A stretch of 64,000 bases of DNA from the NCBI GenBank assembly GCA_015655415.1, contig JAATFB010000027.1:1-64000 (forward strand), given 5' to 3'. Each line of letters begins with the position of its first letter. Within the stretch, counting starts at the first letter, position 1. Shown in pieces: positions 52,954 to 61,689 of the stretch. Source of the stretch: Actinomycetales bacterium. Lineage in GTDB: Bacteria; Actinomycetota; Actinomycetes; Actinomycetales; Microbacteriaceae. The notes under the pieces are model-generated. The model had not been told where the DNA came from. It did no database searches and saw nothing but the letters and a program-made list of their open reading frames with translations. The position numbers and the translations under genes are program-made.

Positions 52954-54384
52954 GTGACCGACCAGTTGACACGCGAGGCTGCCGTCGGCGACGCCCCGAG
53001 GGATCTCGGTACGACCGAACCGGGGCCGGTGCGCGTGAGCCCGCCGCCGTCACAGACGACGAGGCCTAGGCGGAGGCGGCGATTCCTGTGGCTGTGGATC
53101 GCCCTCGGCGTGCTCGTCGTCCTGGCCGGTGCGGCGCTCACGCTGCTGATCGCGCCGGGAACGACCATCGCGGGAGTCCCCGTCGGCGGCCTGCCGCCGA
53201 GCGTGGCGGCGAACGTGGTGTCGCAAAGACTCGCCGACACCACCGTCAGCGTGAACGGCGCCCGCATGACCGGGCGCGAGCTCGGCGTCGAGGTCGACGC
53301 TGACGCGCTGACGAGCCGCGCGCACTCCGATCGCCCGCTGTGGAACATCGGCACGTGGTTCGGCTCGCCGATCGATGCTCCGGTGACGCTCGAGCCCGGC
53401 AAGACGGACAGGGCGCTGCAACACGCACTCCCCGCCCTGTACACCAGGGCGCAGGATGCCACAGTCACGTTCGCGAACGGGCGCTACGTCGCCGAGCCCG
53501 CCGTGCCGGGCGTCAGGGTCGACACCCGGGCGCTCGCTCAGGCTCTTCAGCAGGCCTACACCCGAGGGCTCGACCACGTGGCCGTGCGGACGACCAAGAC
53601 CGAGGCGCTGCCACCGATCAGCACCGACACCGCCAAGGGCATGGAGGTGAAGCTCAATGCCATGCTCGCCGCGATCGGCTTCTACGTGGGAACGGAGCGC
53701 ACCGTGCCGGTCGCGCCGGAGGTCGCCTCATCCTGGCTGACGGTGACGCCGGAGGACAAGACCGGCAGCTTCGCCATCGCAGCGGATCCGGCAAAGATCC
53801 AGACCGCGGTCGACGCGCTCCCCGGCGAGGTGAATCGTCCGGCGGTGAACGCGGAGAACATCGTCGACTCCACGGGGAAGGTGCTGCGCACCGACTCCGC
53901 GGGCCAGCCGGGAAGGGCGCTGGGCAAGACCGGCGGCATCGCCCGCTCCTTCGCGACACAGCTGAGCCAGGGCAATGCGGAGTACCGGCTCCCCGTGACC
54001 GAGACGCCGGCCCCGACGACGAACCTCCAGCGAAGCATCGACGTCGACCTGAGCACGCAGCGCCTCTCCATGATCCAGAACGGCGCCGTCGTCGACTCCT
54101 GGGCGATCTCGTCTGGGCTGCCCATCGCACCCACGCCGACGGGTCACTTCACCGTCCACGTGCACATCCGCGAGCAGACCATGTCGAGCACGCAATACGG
54201 CTACGTCGTGCCGAACGTGCAGTGGGTGATGTACTTCGACGGCAACGGCGACGCGTTCCACGGCGTGTACTGGCACGACAACTTCGGGCATCCCATGAGC
54301 CACGGATGCGTGGGCATGCCGATCGACCTGGCCGAACGGCTCTACGAGTGGTCGCCTGACGGGCTCGAGGTCTACATCCACTGA
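52954..54384 (+). CDS. L,D-transpeptidase (YkuD) with a PG_binding_4 domain
   Basis: This 476-residue membrane-anchored cell-wall enzyme forms 3-3 cross-links or attaches proteins. After a Pro/Arg-rich cytoplasmic lead, one transmembrane helix spans about 36-66 (FLWLWIALGVLVVLAGAALT). An extracytoplasmic PG_binding_4-type region follows, then the YkuD catalytic domain (about 340-476) with HPMSHGCVGM, whose Cys at about 452 is the nucleophile. GTG 52954 has GGGGA upstream. It is flanked by two related amidase lipoproteins, both transcribed the opposite way. Confidence 0.93.
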   Translation: MTDQLTREAAVGDAPRDLGTTEPGPVRVSPPPSQTTRPRRRRRFLWLWIALGVLVVLAGAALTLLIAPGTTIAGVPVGGLPPSVAANVVSQRLADTTVSVNGARMTGRELGVEVDADALTSRAHSDRPLWNIGTWFGSPIDAPVTLEPGKTDRALQHALPALYTRAQDATVTFANGRYVAEPAVPGVRVDTRALAQALQQAYTRGLDHVAVRTTKTEALPPISTDTAKGMEVKLNAMLAAIGFYVGTERTVPVAPEVASSWLTVTPEDKTGSFAIAADPAKIQTAVDALPGEVNRPAVNAENIVDSTGKVLRTDSAGQPGRALGKTGGIARSFATQLSQGNAEYRLPVTETPAPTTNLQRSIDVDLSTQRLSMIQNGAVVDSWAISSGLPIAPTPTGHFTVHVHIREQTMSSTQYGYVVPNVQWVMYFDGNGDAFHGVYWHDNFGHPMSHGCVGMPIDLAERLYEWSPDGLEVYIH

Positions 54385-54544
54385 CAGCGCTCTCCGACGA
54401 TGCTCTCGCGGACCGTGCGCGCCGATCGGGCGCGCGACGGGCGCTCGCCGGCCGCCCGCGCTCCAGGCGGGCGCCGGCCGTCGGATGTCAGGTTCACCTC
54501 GCGTGCTCCATCGAGCAGGTCAGCGGGTCAGGCCATCGAGCAGG

Positions 54545-55483
54545 TCAGCGGGTCAGGTGCCAGAAGTGCCCGGTGGCCCCCGGGTGCTGGGTGGTGATGG
54601 TCTCGTCGAGATCGCGGTAGTCGTAGTCGTCGTTGTGGCTGGCGAGCTCGATCCTGTACTGCCCGTCCACCTTCGTGATGCGATCGACGACCTCCACGTG
54701 GTCCGGCGATCCGTCGCCGTCCCAGTCGAAGACCGCGACGTCGCCGAGGGCCACCTTCGCCCGGTCTGCGGGCGAGAAGCTCAGCTCCTGCAGCCCGAGC
54801 GCGTCCGCATTGTCGGCGAAATAGGCGTCCATGGCCGGCACATACCCCCAGGCCGGGCTCCACTCGCCGCCCGCATCGCGGTTGTACCAGTCGTCGTTCA
54901 TCGTCCAGCCGCGGGCGATCAGCGTCTGGCTCACGAAGTTGGCACAGTCGCCGCCCGCCGGGTTGAGGTCGCCGTACTGCGCCGTGTTGTAGTCGTTCCA
55001 GTGTGCGAGCGCGTACTGGAGCTGAGCGCCCACGCCTCCTACGGCCGTGTACTCCAGCGCCCTGGGCTTGCTCGCCACCGTCTTCCCGCCGCTGCCGATG
55101 AGCTTCAGGCTCACCGTCGCCTGCTGATAGTCGGCGGCCGCCGGCGCGTGCGCCACGACCTTGTCCGGGCCCGCGGCCGTGACCCGCACGCTCGTCGAGC
55201 CGAACGCCACCCGCTTCACGCCCTGCAGTCCGGTGCCGTTGATCGTCACCGTCTGTCCGATGACGGATGCCCGTTCCGGGGTCACCGACGTCACCCGCGG
55301 GGTCGTACGTGCCGCCTCGTGCGGGGTGGCGGTGCCGTCGCCCGGTTGCTGGCCGGAGCATCCGACGAGCACGAGCGCGGACGCCACCGCCAGGGCCGAC
55401 AGAGCCGCTCGCGCCGTGCCGCGACGGCCCGTGGTGCCGTGATGCCTGGATCGGATGCGTCGCTCGTTCGGGGGGTAGGACAT
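54545..55483 (-). CDS. Amidase_6-domain lipoprotein with an IPT/TIG domain
   Basis: This 312-residue lipoprotein has a lipobox VLVGC (Cys42) and an IPT/TIG immunoglobulin-like domain (about 63-147: PRVTSVTPERASVIGQTVTI, GLQGVKRVAFG). An Amidase_6 domain follows with catalytic Cys180 in GGDCANFVSQTLIARGW and His in PDHVEVVDRI. The amidase part is closely similar to that of 52092-52733, with long identical runs such as SPAWGYVPAMDAYF. It differs by the added IPT/TIG spacer, which may extend the enzyme further into the wall. ATG 55483 is followed by the lipoprotein signal. Confidence 0.87.
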   Translation of the reverse strand: MSYPPNERRIRSRHHGTTGRRGTARAALSALAVASALVLVGCSGQQPGDGTATPHEAARTTPRVTSVTPERASVIGQTVTINGTGLQGVKRVAFGSTSVRVTAAGPDKVVAHAPAAADYQQATVSLKLIGSGGKTVASKPRALEYTAVGGVGAQLQYALAHWNDYNTAQYGDLNPAGGDCANFVSQTLIARGWTMNDDWYNRDAGGEWSPAWGYVPAMDAYFADNADALGLQELSFSPADRAKVALGDVAVFDWDGDGSPDHVEVVDRITKVDGQYRIELASHNDDYDYRDLDETITTQHPGATGHFWHLTR

Positions 55484-55630
55484 GACGCATGCCACGGTAC
55501 CGAGTGCGCCTTGGAATAACCGGTGCACAGGATGTGTGCGCCGTCACGCGCAGATGAGCAGAGCGTTCGCGGGCGGCGAACCTGGCGAGGGGTTCGCTGA
55601 TAGGGTTCAACGCGCACACGTTGCGGGTGT

Positions 55631-55653
55631 AAATTTGCAGTCACCGCAAATTT
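55631..55653. promoter_or_regulatory. Perfect AT-rich palindrome upstream of the DHA2 exporter
   Basis: AAATTTGC (55631-55638) and GCAAATTT (55646-55653) are exact inverse copies with a 7-bp spacer, 94 bp before the exporter start codon. Such AT-rich symmetry stands out in this GC-rich sequence and is typical of drug-exporter operators. No regulator gene is directly adjacent; the nearest downstream is the LacI gene at 58166. Confidence 0.6.
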
Positions 55654-55746
55654 CTTTCGCCCATCTGGCCAACGACGGCGGACCCGGCCGTCGGCCGTGC
55701 TCCGCTCTCGCGACCTTCGCCATCCACGCAGAACGTTCGGGGATCC

Positions 55747-57951
55747 ATGTCAGAGTCCGCCACTCCCGTGTCGGCGCAGTCCGCGTCGAAGTCCCCCGTC
55801 ATGAGCCACCGTCAGATCCTGTTCGTGATCTTCGGCCTCATGGCGGGCATGTTCCTGTCCGCGCTCGACCAGACGGTGGTCGGAACGGCCATCCGCACCA
55901 TCGGCGACGACCTGCACGGGTTGAGCCAGCAGGCGTGGGTCACCACCGCCTATCTGATCGTGTCGACGATCGCGACGCCGATCTACGGCAAGCTCTCCGA
56001 CATCTTCGGACGCCGGCCGCTGTTCATCATCGCCATCGTCGTCTTCATCATCGGCTCGATCCTCTCGTCGTTCTCGACGTCGATGATCGAGCTCGCCGCC
56101 TTCCGCGCGATCCAGGGCCTGGGTGCCGGCGGCCTGATGTCCATGCCTCTGGCGATCATGGGCGACATCCTCGCGCCACGTGAGCGCGCCAGGTACCAGG
56201 GGTACTTCCTCGCCGTGTTCGGCATCTCCAGCGTCGCCGGCCCGCTGATCGGCGGCCTCTTCGCCGGTGCGCACCAGATCCTCTGGATCTCCGGATGGCG
56301 CTGGGTGTTCCTGATCAACGTGCCGATCGGCATCATCGCGTTCATCATCGTGATGATCTTCCTGCACATCCCACGCCACGAGCACCACTCCGTGCGCATC
56401 GACTGGTGGGGGGCGACCTTCGTCATCGTCGCGCTCGCACCGCTGCTGCTCGTCGCCGAGCAGGGACGCACCTGGGGCTGGAGCAGCGTCGAGGCCATCG
56501 CCTGTTACGTGATCGGCGGCCTCGGCATCCTGGGCTTCATCATCGTGGAGACGCTGATGAAGGACGACGCGCTCATCCCGCTCAAGCTCTTCCGGTCGAA
56601 CACGTTCTCCATGGCCACGATCATCGGCGTGCTCGTCGGATTCGGCATGTTCGGCGCCATGCTGACGCTTCCGCTCTACCTTCAGCTGGTGCTGGGCTCG
56701 GATCCGACGGAGAGCGGTCTGCAGCTGCTGCCGATGATCCTGGGGCTGATGATCGCGTCGATCGCCAGCGGCCAGATCATCGCACGGACGGGCCGCTACC
56801 GGCAGTTCCCGATCATCGGCACGCTGCTGCTCTCGGCCGGGTTCTTCTGGCTCACCTTCCTCACCCCCGACAAGTCCTACTGGTTCATCGCCGGCGCGAT
56901 GCTGCTCATCGGGCTCGGGCTCGGGCAGCTCATGCAGACGCTCACCATCGCCAGCCAGAACGCCGTAGGCCTGCGTGACATGGGCGTGGCCACGAGCGCG
57001 TCGACCTTCTTCCGCCAGATCGGCGGGACGCTGGGGACCGCTGTGCTCATCTCGCTGCTGTTCGCGGTGATGCCGTCGAACATCCAGAGCTCGCTCGACG
57101 ACAAGCCCACGCTGACGGCCGCGCTGGACGCGGCGTTCGACCCGTCCGTCGCCAAGGCGCCTCAGAACAAGGGCATCATGAGCACGATCTACGACTCGAT
57201 CGTGAACAAGGTGACCAAGCAGACCACGGCGCAGGTCCAGTCCGGTCTCGCCAAGGCCACCACCGCGGCGGAGGCCGGGGTCGACCAGGCGGTGCAGGCG
57301 GGCAGGATCCCGCCCCAGGCGGAGCAGGCCGCTAAGGAGCAGGCCGTGCAGCAGGCTCGGCAGGCCGCGGCCGCGCAGATCCAGAAAAAGGTGCCCGTGG
57401 CGCGAGTGGGTTCCGATGGGACGGTCACACTCGACTTCTCCGTCGCCAGCCAGCGCAACGCGTTCGTCGACGACCTCGTGCCCACGATCCGGAAGCAGCT
57501 CAAGGGTTCGGGCAGCACGGCCAGCGTGAACGGCAATGCCATCAACGACACGTCCTTCCTGAAGAACGCCGACTCCCGTCTGGCGAGGCCGTTCCTCGTG
57601 GGCTTCAACGCCTCGGCGGTGACCGTCTACTGGGTGGCGATGTTCGTCGTGCTGCTCGCCTTCGTGTTGACGCTCTTCTTCAGGACGCCGCCGCTGCGTG
57701 CGAAGTCCGCCCTGCAGGAGGCCGCAGACGACGATGCGATGCGGGCCGTCGGCGCGGCCGAGGAGACGGGATCGCTCGCCCTTCCCGAGATCGAGGCCGA
57801 CGAGGAGCTCGTGGGCTCCGGCACGAGCGGCACGGAGCCGCGTGGCCGTCACGCCGAGACCGGCGGCACGAGCGGCGGCCCGGCGGCCCAGAGCGGCGGG
57901 GCGCACCGTGGTCGCCACGTCGGCGCACCCGGGGAGGTCGCGACCTCCTAG
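55747..57951 (+). CDS. MFS transporter, DHA2 family (EmrB/QacA-type), with a large extracytoplasmic insert
   Basis: This 734-residue exporter has about 14 transmembrane helices; most of the family is near 480-530 residues. Typical motifs are LSALDQTVVGTAIRTIGDDL near helix 1, GKLSDIFGRRPLFIIAIVVF (motif A) and GLGAGGLMSMPLAIMGDILA. Helix 13 ends near residue 442, and the last helix (VYWVAMFVVLLAFVLTLFF) begins near 626. The intervening 170-180 residues are hydrophilic, rich in Ala/Gln/Lys and probably partly helical (VQSGLAKATTAAEAGVDQAV), lying outside the membrane. A further 90-residue Gly/Thr/His-rich cytoplasmic tail ends the protein. It is likely to expel toxic compounds. Confidence 0.92.
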   Translation: MSESATPVSAQSASKSPVMSHRQILFVIFGLMAGMFLSALDQTVVGTAIRTIGDDLHGLSQQAWVTTAYLIVSTIATPIYGKLSDIFGRRPLFIIAIVVFIIGSILSSFSTSMIELAAFRAIQGLGAGGLMSMPLAIMGDILAPRERARYQGYFLAVFGISSVAGPLIGGLFAGAHQILWISGWRWVFLINVPIGIIAFIIVMIFLHIPRHEHHSVRIDWWGATFVIVALAPLLLVAEQGRTWGWSSVEAIACYVIGGLGILGFIIVETLMKDDALIPLKLFRSNTFSMATIIGVLVGFGMFGAMLTLPLYLQLVLGSDPTESGLQLLPMILGLMIASIASGQIIARTGRYRQFPIIGTLLLSAGFFWLTFLTPDKSYWFIAGAMLLIGLGLGQLMQTLTIASQNAVGLRDMGVATSASTFFRQIGGTLGTAVLISLLFAVMPSNIQSSLDDKPTLTAALDAAFDPSVAKAPQNKGIMSTIYDSIVNKVTKQTTAQVQSGLAKATTAAEAGVDQAVQAGRIPPQAEQAAKEQAVQQARQAAAAQIQKKVPVARVGSDGTVTLDFSVASQRNAFVDDLVPTIRKQLKGSGSTASVNGNAINDTSFLKNADSRLARPFLVGFNASAVTVYWVAMFVVLLAFVLTLFFRTPPLRAKSALQEAADDDAMRAVGAAEETGSLALPEIEADEELVGSGTSGTEPRGRHAETGGTSGGPAAQSGGAHRGRHVGAPGEVATS

Positions 57952-57984
57952 CGCCGCCGCCACCCTCGCGACGACTTACCGCGT

Positions 57985-58049
57985 GCGACTTACCACGTGC
58001 GACGCGACTCACCACCTCACGTGCAGTCGCGTCGCATTTGGTAAGTCGC
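57985..58049. repeat. Long hairpin repeat after the exporter gene
   Basis: Bases 57985-58009 and 58025-58049 are inverse 25-bp arms with three mismatches (ends GCGACTTACC and GGTAAGTCGC) around a 15-nt loop. A further partial direct copy (GACTTACCGCGTGCGAC) starts at 57972. It may act as a terminator for the exporter gene or be a REP-like mobile hairpin. No T-run follows on the + strand. Confidence 0.7.
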
Positions 58050-58165
58050 GGTGGACGCCACGGGGTCGAGGGCGCGGAATCGCAGGCATGAGAGCGCGCG
58101 CACGTGGGGCCATCCCTCGCCACCCGATCCGAATCGCGATAGGTTCGCAGGCGGAACAGGACGGG

Positions 58166-59182
58166 GTGAGCGTGAGATCCGAGGCACAAGCACCGACGCT
58201 GGAGATGGTCGCCGCACGCGCCGGAGTCTCCCGCGCGACCGTGTCACGGGTGGTGAACGGGTCGCCGAAGGTCAGTCCGGAGCTGATCGAGGCGGTCAGT
58301 GCGGCGATCGCCGAGCTGAACTACGTGCCGAACCGCGCCGCGCGATCCCTGGCCAGCCGCCGCACCGAGTCGATCGCGCTCGTCATCCCCGAGTCGACGA
58401 CGCGGGTGTTCACCGACCCGTTCTTCTCTCTGATCATCCAGGGCGTAGCCGTCCACCTGGCCTCGACGGACTACACGCTGAGCATCGTCGTGGCCTCCGA
58501 GGCCAACCCGGACAAGACGCGGCGATACCTCACGGGCGGCAACATCGACGGGGCGCTCGTCGTCTCGCACCACTCCAGCGACCACTCGTACGCGCGCCTC
58601 GGCCGCACCGTTCCGATGGTGTTCGGAGGACGCCCGCTGCACGTCGACGACGACGAGCGCTACTACGTCGACGTCGACAACGTCGACGGGGCGCGCGTCG
58701 CGACCCAGCATCTGATCCAACGCGGACGTCGGCACATCGCGACGATCGCCGGCCCCGCCGACATGCCCGCCGGGTTCGATCGCGAGCTCGGCTGGCGCAA
58801 GACCATGACCGATGCCGGTCTCGACACCTCGCTCATCGAGTGGGGCGACTTCTCGCCGGCGTCCGGCGCGATGGCCATGCGCCGGCTGCTGGCGCGCAAG
58901 ACCGCCATCGACGCCGTCTTCGCGGCGAACGATCAGATGGCACTCGGCGCGTACGCGGTGATCGCGGAGGCCGGCCTGAGCATCCCGGACGACATCGCCG
59001 TGGTCGGGTACGACGACGACGCCCTGGGATCCGCGGCCTCGCCCGCGCTCACCACCATGCACCAGTCGATGACCGAGCTCGGGGCGACCATGGCCGACCG
59101 GCTCGTGAAGCTCATCGACGGCGAGCCGGTGGAGCACGCCACCATCCTGCAGACACGGCTGATCGTGCGCGGCTCCAGCTGA
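58166..59182 (+). CDS. LacI-family transcriptional regulator
   Basis: This 338-residue repressor has an N-terminal LacI helix-turn-helix (TLEMVAARAGVSRATVSRVV, residues about 10-32) with hinge (VPNRAARSLASRRTESIALV) and a sugar-sensing domain (FTDPFFSLIIQGVAVHLA, AVVGYDDDALGSAASPALTT). GTG 58166 has AGGA upstream; GTG 58172 is an alternative. It follows the exporter gene after a hairpin. The target is unknown; none of the TGACAACGWTGTCA sites of the other LacI regulator is found near it. Confidence 0.9.
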   Translation: MSVRSEAQAPTLEMVAARAGVSRATVSRVVNGSPKVSPELIEAVSAAIAELNYVPNRAARSLASRRTESIALVIPESTTRVFTDPFFSLIIQGVAVHLASTDYTLSIVVASEANPDKTRRYLTGGNIDGALVVSHHSSDHSYARLGRTVPMVFGGRPLHVDDDERYYVDVDNVDGARVATQHLIQRGRRHIATIAGPADMPAGFDRELGWRKTMTDAGLDTSLIEWGDFSPASGAMAMRRLLARKTAIDAVFAANDQMALGAYAVIAEAGLSIPDDIAVVGYDDDALGSAASPALTTMHQSMTELGATMADRLVKLIDGEPVEHATILQTRLIVRGSS

Positions 59183-59212
59183 TGATGAAGCGAGGTGCGC
59201 CCTTCGGGACGG

Positions 59213-60139
59213 TCAGCGGAACTCGACGCCGGGCATCCCCGCGAACCGCTCGCGCATGACGGCGACCGCGTCGGCGTTGTCGTCGACGAGGACGAAACGA
59301 CGGCCGAGCGCGGCGGCGACCGCGCCCGTGGTGCCGCTGCCTGCGAAAAAGTCGAGCACCCAGTCTCCCGGACGCGAGGACGCCTGCACCATGCGCCGCA
59401 CGATCCCCTCCGGCTTCTGGGTGGGATACCCGGTCTTCTCCCGACCCGTGGTCGTGACGATCGTGTGCCACCACACGTCCGTCGGCAGCTTGCCACGCGC
59501 CGCCTTCTCGGGCGTGACCAGGCCCGGCGCCATGTAGGGCTCGCGATCCACGGCATCCGAGTCGAAGTGGTACGCGTCCGGGTTCTTCACGTAGACGAGG
59601 ATCGTGTCGTGCTTGGCCGGCCAGCGCCGCCTCGCCTTCGCCCCGTAGTCGTACGCCCAGATGATCTCGTTGAGGAACGACGCACGCCCGAACAGCGCGT
59701 CGAGCAGCACCTTCGCGTAGTGGGCCTCCCGGTAGTCGAGATGCAGGTACAGCGTGCCGTCGTCGGCCAGCAGCCGCCATGCCTCGACCAGCCGCGGCTC
59801 CAGGAACTCCCAGTAGTCGTCGAACCGGTCGTCGTAGCGCAGCAGGTCGCCGCGGATGCGCTCGTATCCACGCCCCTTGAACCCGGCGGTCGAGGTTGCC
59901 GACTCGCTGCGCACCGCGGTCACCGTCCGGCGCTCCTGGCGTCGGCCCGTGTTGAACGGCGGATCGAGGTAGATCATGGTGAACGAGCCTGCCGGGAGGC
60001 ATGGCAGCACCCGGATGTTGTCGTCATGGAACACCGTGTCTGGGCTGGCGGTCGACCACACGGGCATCCCCCCATTGTCGTCGTTCCCGGGACTCGGCTC
60101 GATCTCGGGAACGGCCGGTGCTGCCGAGAGCGTGGTCAT
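59213..60139 (-). CDS. Site-specific DNA methyltransferase (beta class, adenine-N6 or cytosine-N4)
   Basis: This 308-residue methyltransferase transfers methyl from SAM to an exocyclic amino group in DNA. Catalytic motif IV is MIYLDPPFNTG (about 55-65), and the SAM-binding motif I is LDFFAGSGTT (about 262-271). The order IV before I defines the beta class. KPEGIVRRMVQASSRPGDWV is motif X-like. ATG 60139 is used, with shorter in-frame options inside the low-complexity lead. No restriction endonuclease gene is adjacent, so it is apparently an orphan, possibly with an epigenetic role. The target sequence is unknown. Confidence 0.9.
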   Translation of the reverse strand: MTTLSAAPAVPEIEPSPGNDDNGGMPVWSTASPDTVFHDDNIRVLPCLPAGSFTMIYLDPPFNTGRRQERRTVTAVRSESATSTAGFKGRGYERIRGDLLRYDDRFDDYWEFLEPRLVEAWRLLADDGTLYLHLDYREAHYAKVLLDALFGRASFLNEIIWAYDYGAKARRRWPAKHDTILVYVKNPDAYHFDSDAVDREPYMAPGLVTPEKAARGKLPTDVWWHTIVTTTGREKTGYPTQKPEGIVRRMVQASSRPGDWVLDFFAGSGTTGAVAAALGRRFVLVDDNADAVAVMRERFAGMPGVEFR

Positions 60140-60247
60140 GCGCGCGGAGGATGAGGTCACGGGGCGGGGGAGCGCCGCCGATCGGGATGCGCCCCGAAGG
60201 CGACGGTGCCCTGATGTCGGCAGCACGGAGCGGTCCCGGGGGCCCGA

Positions 60248-60568
60248 TCAGGGCAGCGGCCGGCCGTCTGCGTCCAGCCGGATGCGCACCGGCCCCTCGC
60301 CGAAGATGCCCTTGTCACCGTCGCCGGGCACCGGCGCCGGAACCGGCAGACGCGCCTGCCTGTCGAGCTCGAGCTGCGCCTCGTACTTCGCCGGCGCGAA
60401 CACCTCGTCGCCTATGAGCATCATGCCGCCTCCCCCGGACGACGACCCCTCGGCGCCCTTGCGGCTCTTGTCGCTCAGGTCGATCCAGCCGAGCCGATGA
60501 GCGACCCAGAGCACCACGCACACCGCGGCCACGCCCAGCACCCACCAACCCACGCGGGTACTGTACAC
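60248..60568 (-). CDS. Small membrane protein of unknown function
   Basis: This protein of about 106 residues starts at GTG 60568 (GTG 60553 is an alternative). One transmembrane helix (VGWWVLGVAAVCVVLWVAHR, near the N-terminus) is followed by a Ser/Gly linker and a short conserved-looking tail (MMLIGDEVFAPAKYEAQLEL, then VRIRLDADGRPLP). It lies 49 bp after the lipoate ligase gene in the same direction. No family is recognised. Confidence 0.65.
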   Translation of the reverse strand: MYSTRVGWWVLGVAAVCVVLWVAHRLGWIDLSDKSRKGAEGSSSGGGGMMLIGDEVFAPAKYEAQLELDRQARLPVPAPVPGDGDKGIFGEGPVRIRLDADGRPLP

Positions 60569-60617
60569 GACGCCCCATACCGCTCGGTGTGGCCGGCGCG
60601 GCACGGCCGGCGCGGCG

Positions 60618-61667
60618 TCACGGCACCCGGTAGAGCCATTCGTCGGTGCCGAACTTCTCGGCGACCAGGCGCTGCGCGTCGGCGTACTCGGCGTCGGAGA
60701 TGTCTCCCGCCGTCGCGCCATACAGCTGGCGGAAGGTCTGCTTCATCCGCTCGATGATCTCGGCCCGGCTCAGACCGCTCTGGGCCTTCAGCGGGTCCAC
60801 GCGCTTTGCCGCCGAGGCGATGCCCTTGTCGCTGATCTTCTCCCGGCCGATGCGCAGCACCTCGGTCATCTTCTGGCCGTCCATGTCGTAGCTCATGGTC
60901 ACGTGGTGCAGCACGGCGCCGTTCTTGAAGCGCTTCTGCGCCGCGCCGCCGATCTTGCCCTGCGGACTGGCGATGTCGTTGAGCGGCTTGTAGGTGGCGT
61001 CGATGCCGAGCGACCTGAGCGCGACGAGCGCCCAGTCATCCAGGTAGGCGTAGCTGTCGGCGAAGCTCATGCCGGAGACCAGGTCCGCCGGAACGTACAG
61101 AGAGTAGGTGACGACGTTGCCCTTCTCCATCATCATGGCGCCGCCCCCGGTGACGCGACGCACGACGTCGAAGCCGTACTTCGCCGCCCCCTCAGGATCG
61201 ACCTCGTTCCGCACCGACTGGAAGCTGCCGATGACGACGGCCGATTCGTCCCATTCCCAGATCCGCAGCGTCGGCCCGCGATGTCCCGCGGCGAGCGAGT
61301 TGCTCAGCGCCTCGTCGAGCGCGAGATGAACCCGCGGCGGCACCGCCCTGGCGTGCACGATCTGCCAGTCGTAGTCCCGCCAGGTGGTTGCGTTGGAGAG
61401 AGAGCGCCGGACCGCCACGGCGACGGCCTCCGGCGAGAAGCCGAGCAGCACGGCGTCCGCCGGGAGGGCCCGACGGATGGCGGCCGCGATCGCGGCGGAG
61501 TCGGCCTCGGCGGACAGCCCGTTCACGGCGGAGTCGATGGCCTCCAGCGCCGAGTCGGGCTCCAGGAAGAAGTCGCCCGACAGCCGGAATCCGCTGATGT
61601 CGCCGGCGACGACGTCGAAGTCGACCGCCACCAGCTTGCCGCCGGGAACCTTGTACTCACCGTGCAT
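60618..61667 (-). CDS. Lipoate-protein ligase family protein with an N-terminal accessory domain
   Basis: This 349-residue enzyme should attach lipoate or a similar acyl group to E2/H-protein lysines. The first 80-90 residues (MHGEYKVPGGKLVAVDFDVV, FFLEPDSALEAIDSAVNGLS) look like the accessory domain that in LplA stands at the C-terminus. The BPL/LplA catalytic domain follows: RRVTGGGAMMMEKGNVVTYS and KIGGAAQKRFKNGAVLHHVT, with the active-site Lys in GKIGGAAQ. The GGGA loop reads MMMEKGN where YHDxGN is usual, so acyl specificity may differ. The order is a permutation of classical LplA. Confidence 0.85.
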   Translation of the reverse strand: MHGEYKVPGGKLVAVDFDVVAGDISGFRLSGDFFLEPDSALEAIDSAVNGLSAEADSAAIAAAIRRALPADAVLLGFSPEAVAVAVRRSLSNATTWRDYDWQIVHARAVPPRVHLALDEALSNSLAAGHRGPTLRIWEWDESAVVIGSFQSVRNEVDPEGAAKYGFDVVRRVTGGGAMMMEKGNVVTYSLYVPADLVSGMSFADSYAYLDDWALVALRSLGIDATYKPLNDIASPQGKIGGAAQKRFKNGAVLHHVTMSYDMDGQKMTEVLRIGREKISDKGIASAAKRVDPLKAQSGLSRAEIIERMKQTFRQLYGATAGDISDAEYADAQRLVAEKFGTDEWLYRVP

Positions 61668-61689
61668 GGGTCCAGCCTGTCACGCCGCG

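Noticed and set aside
55750-57963. Long reverse-strand open frame opposite the DHA2 exporter
   Set aside because: The forward strand has clear membrane helices and MFS motifs; the reverse product is compositionally typical of antisense frames.
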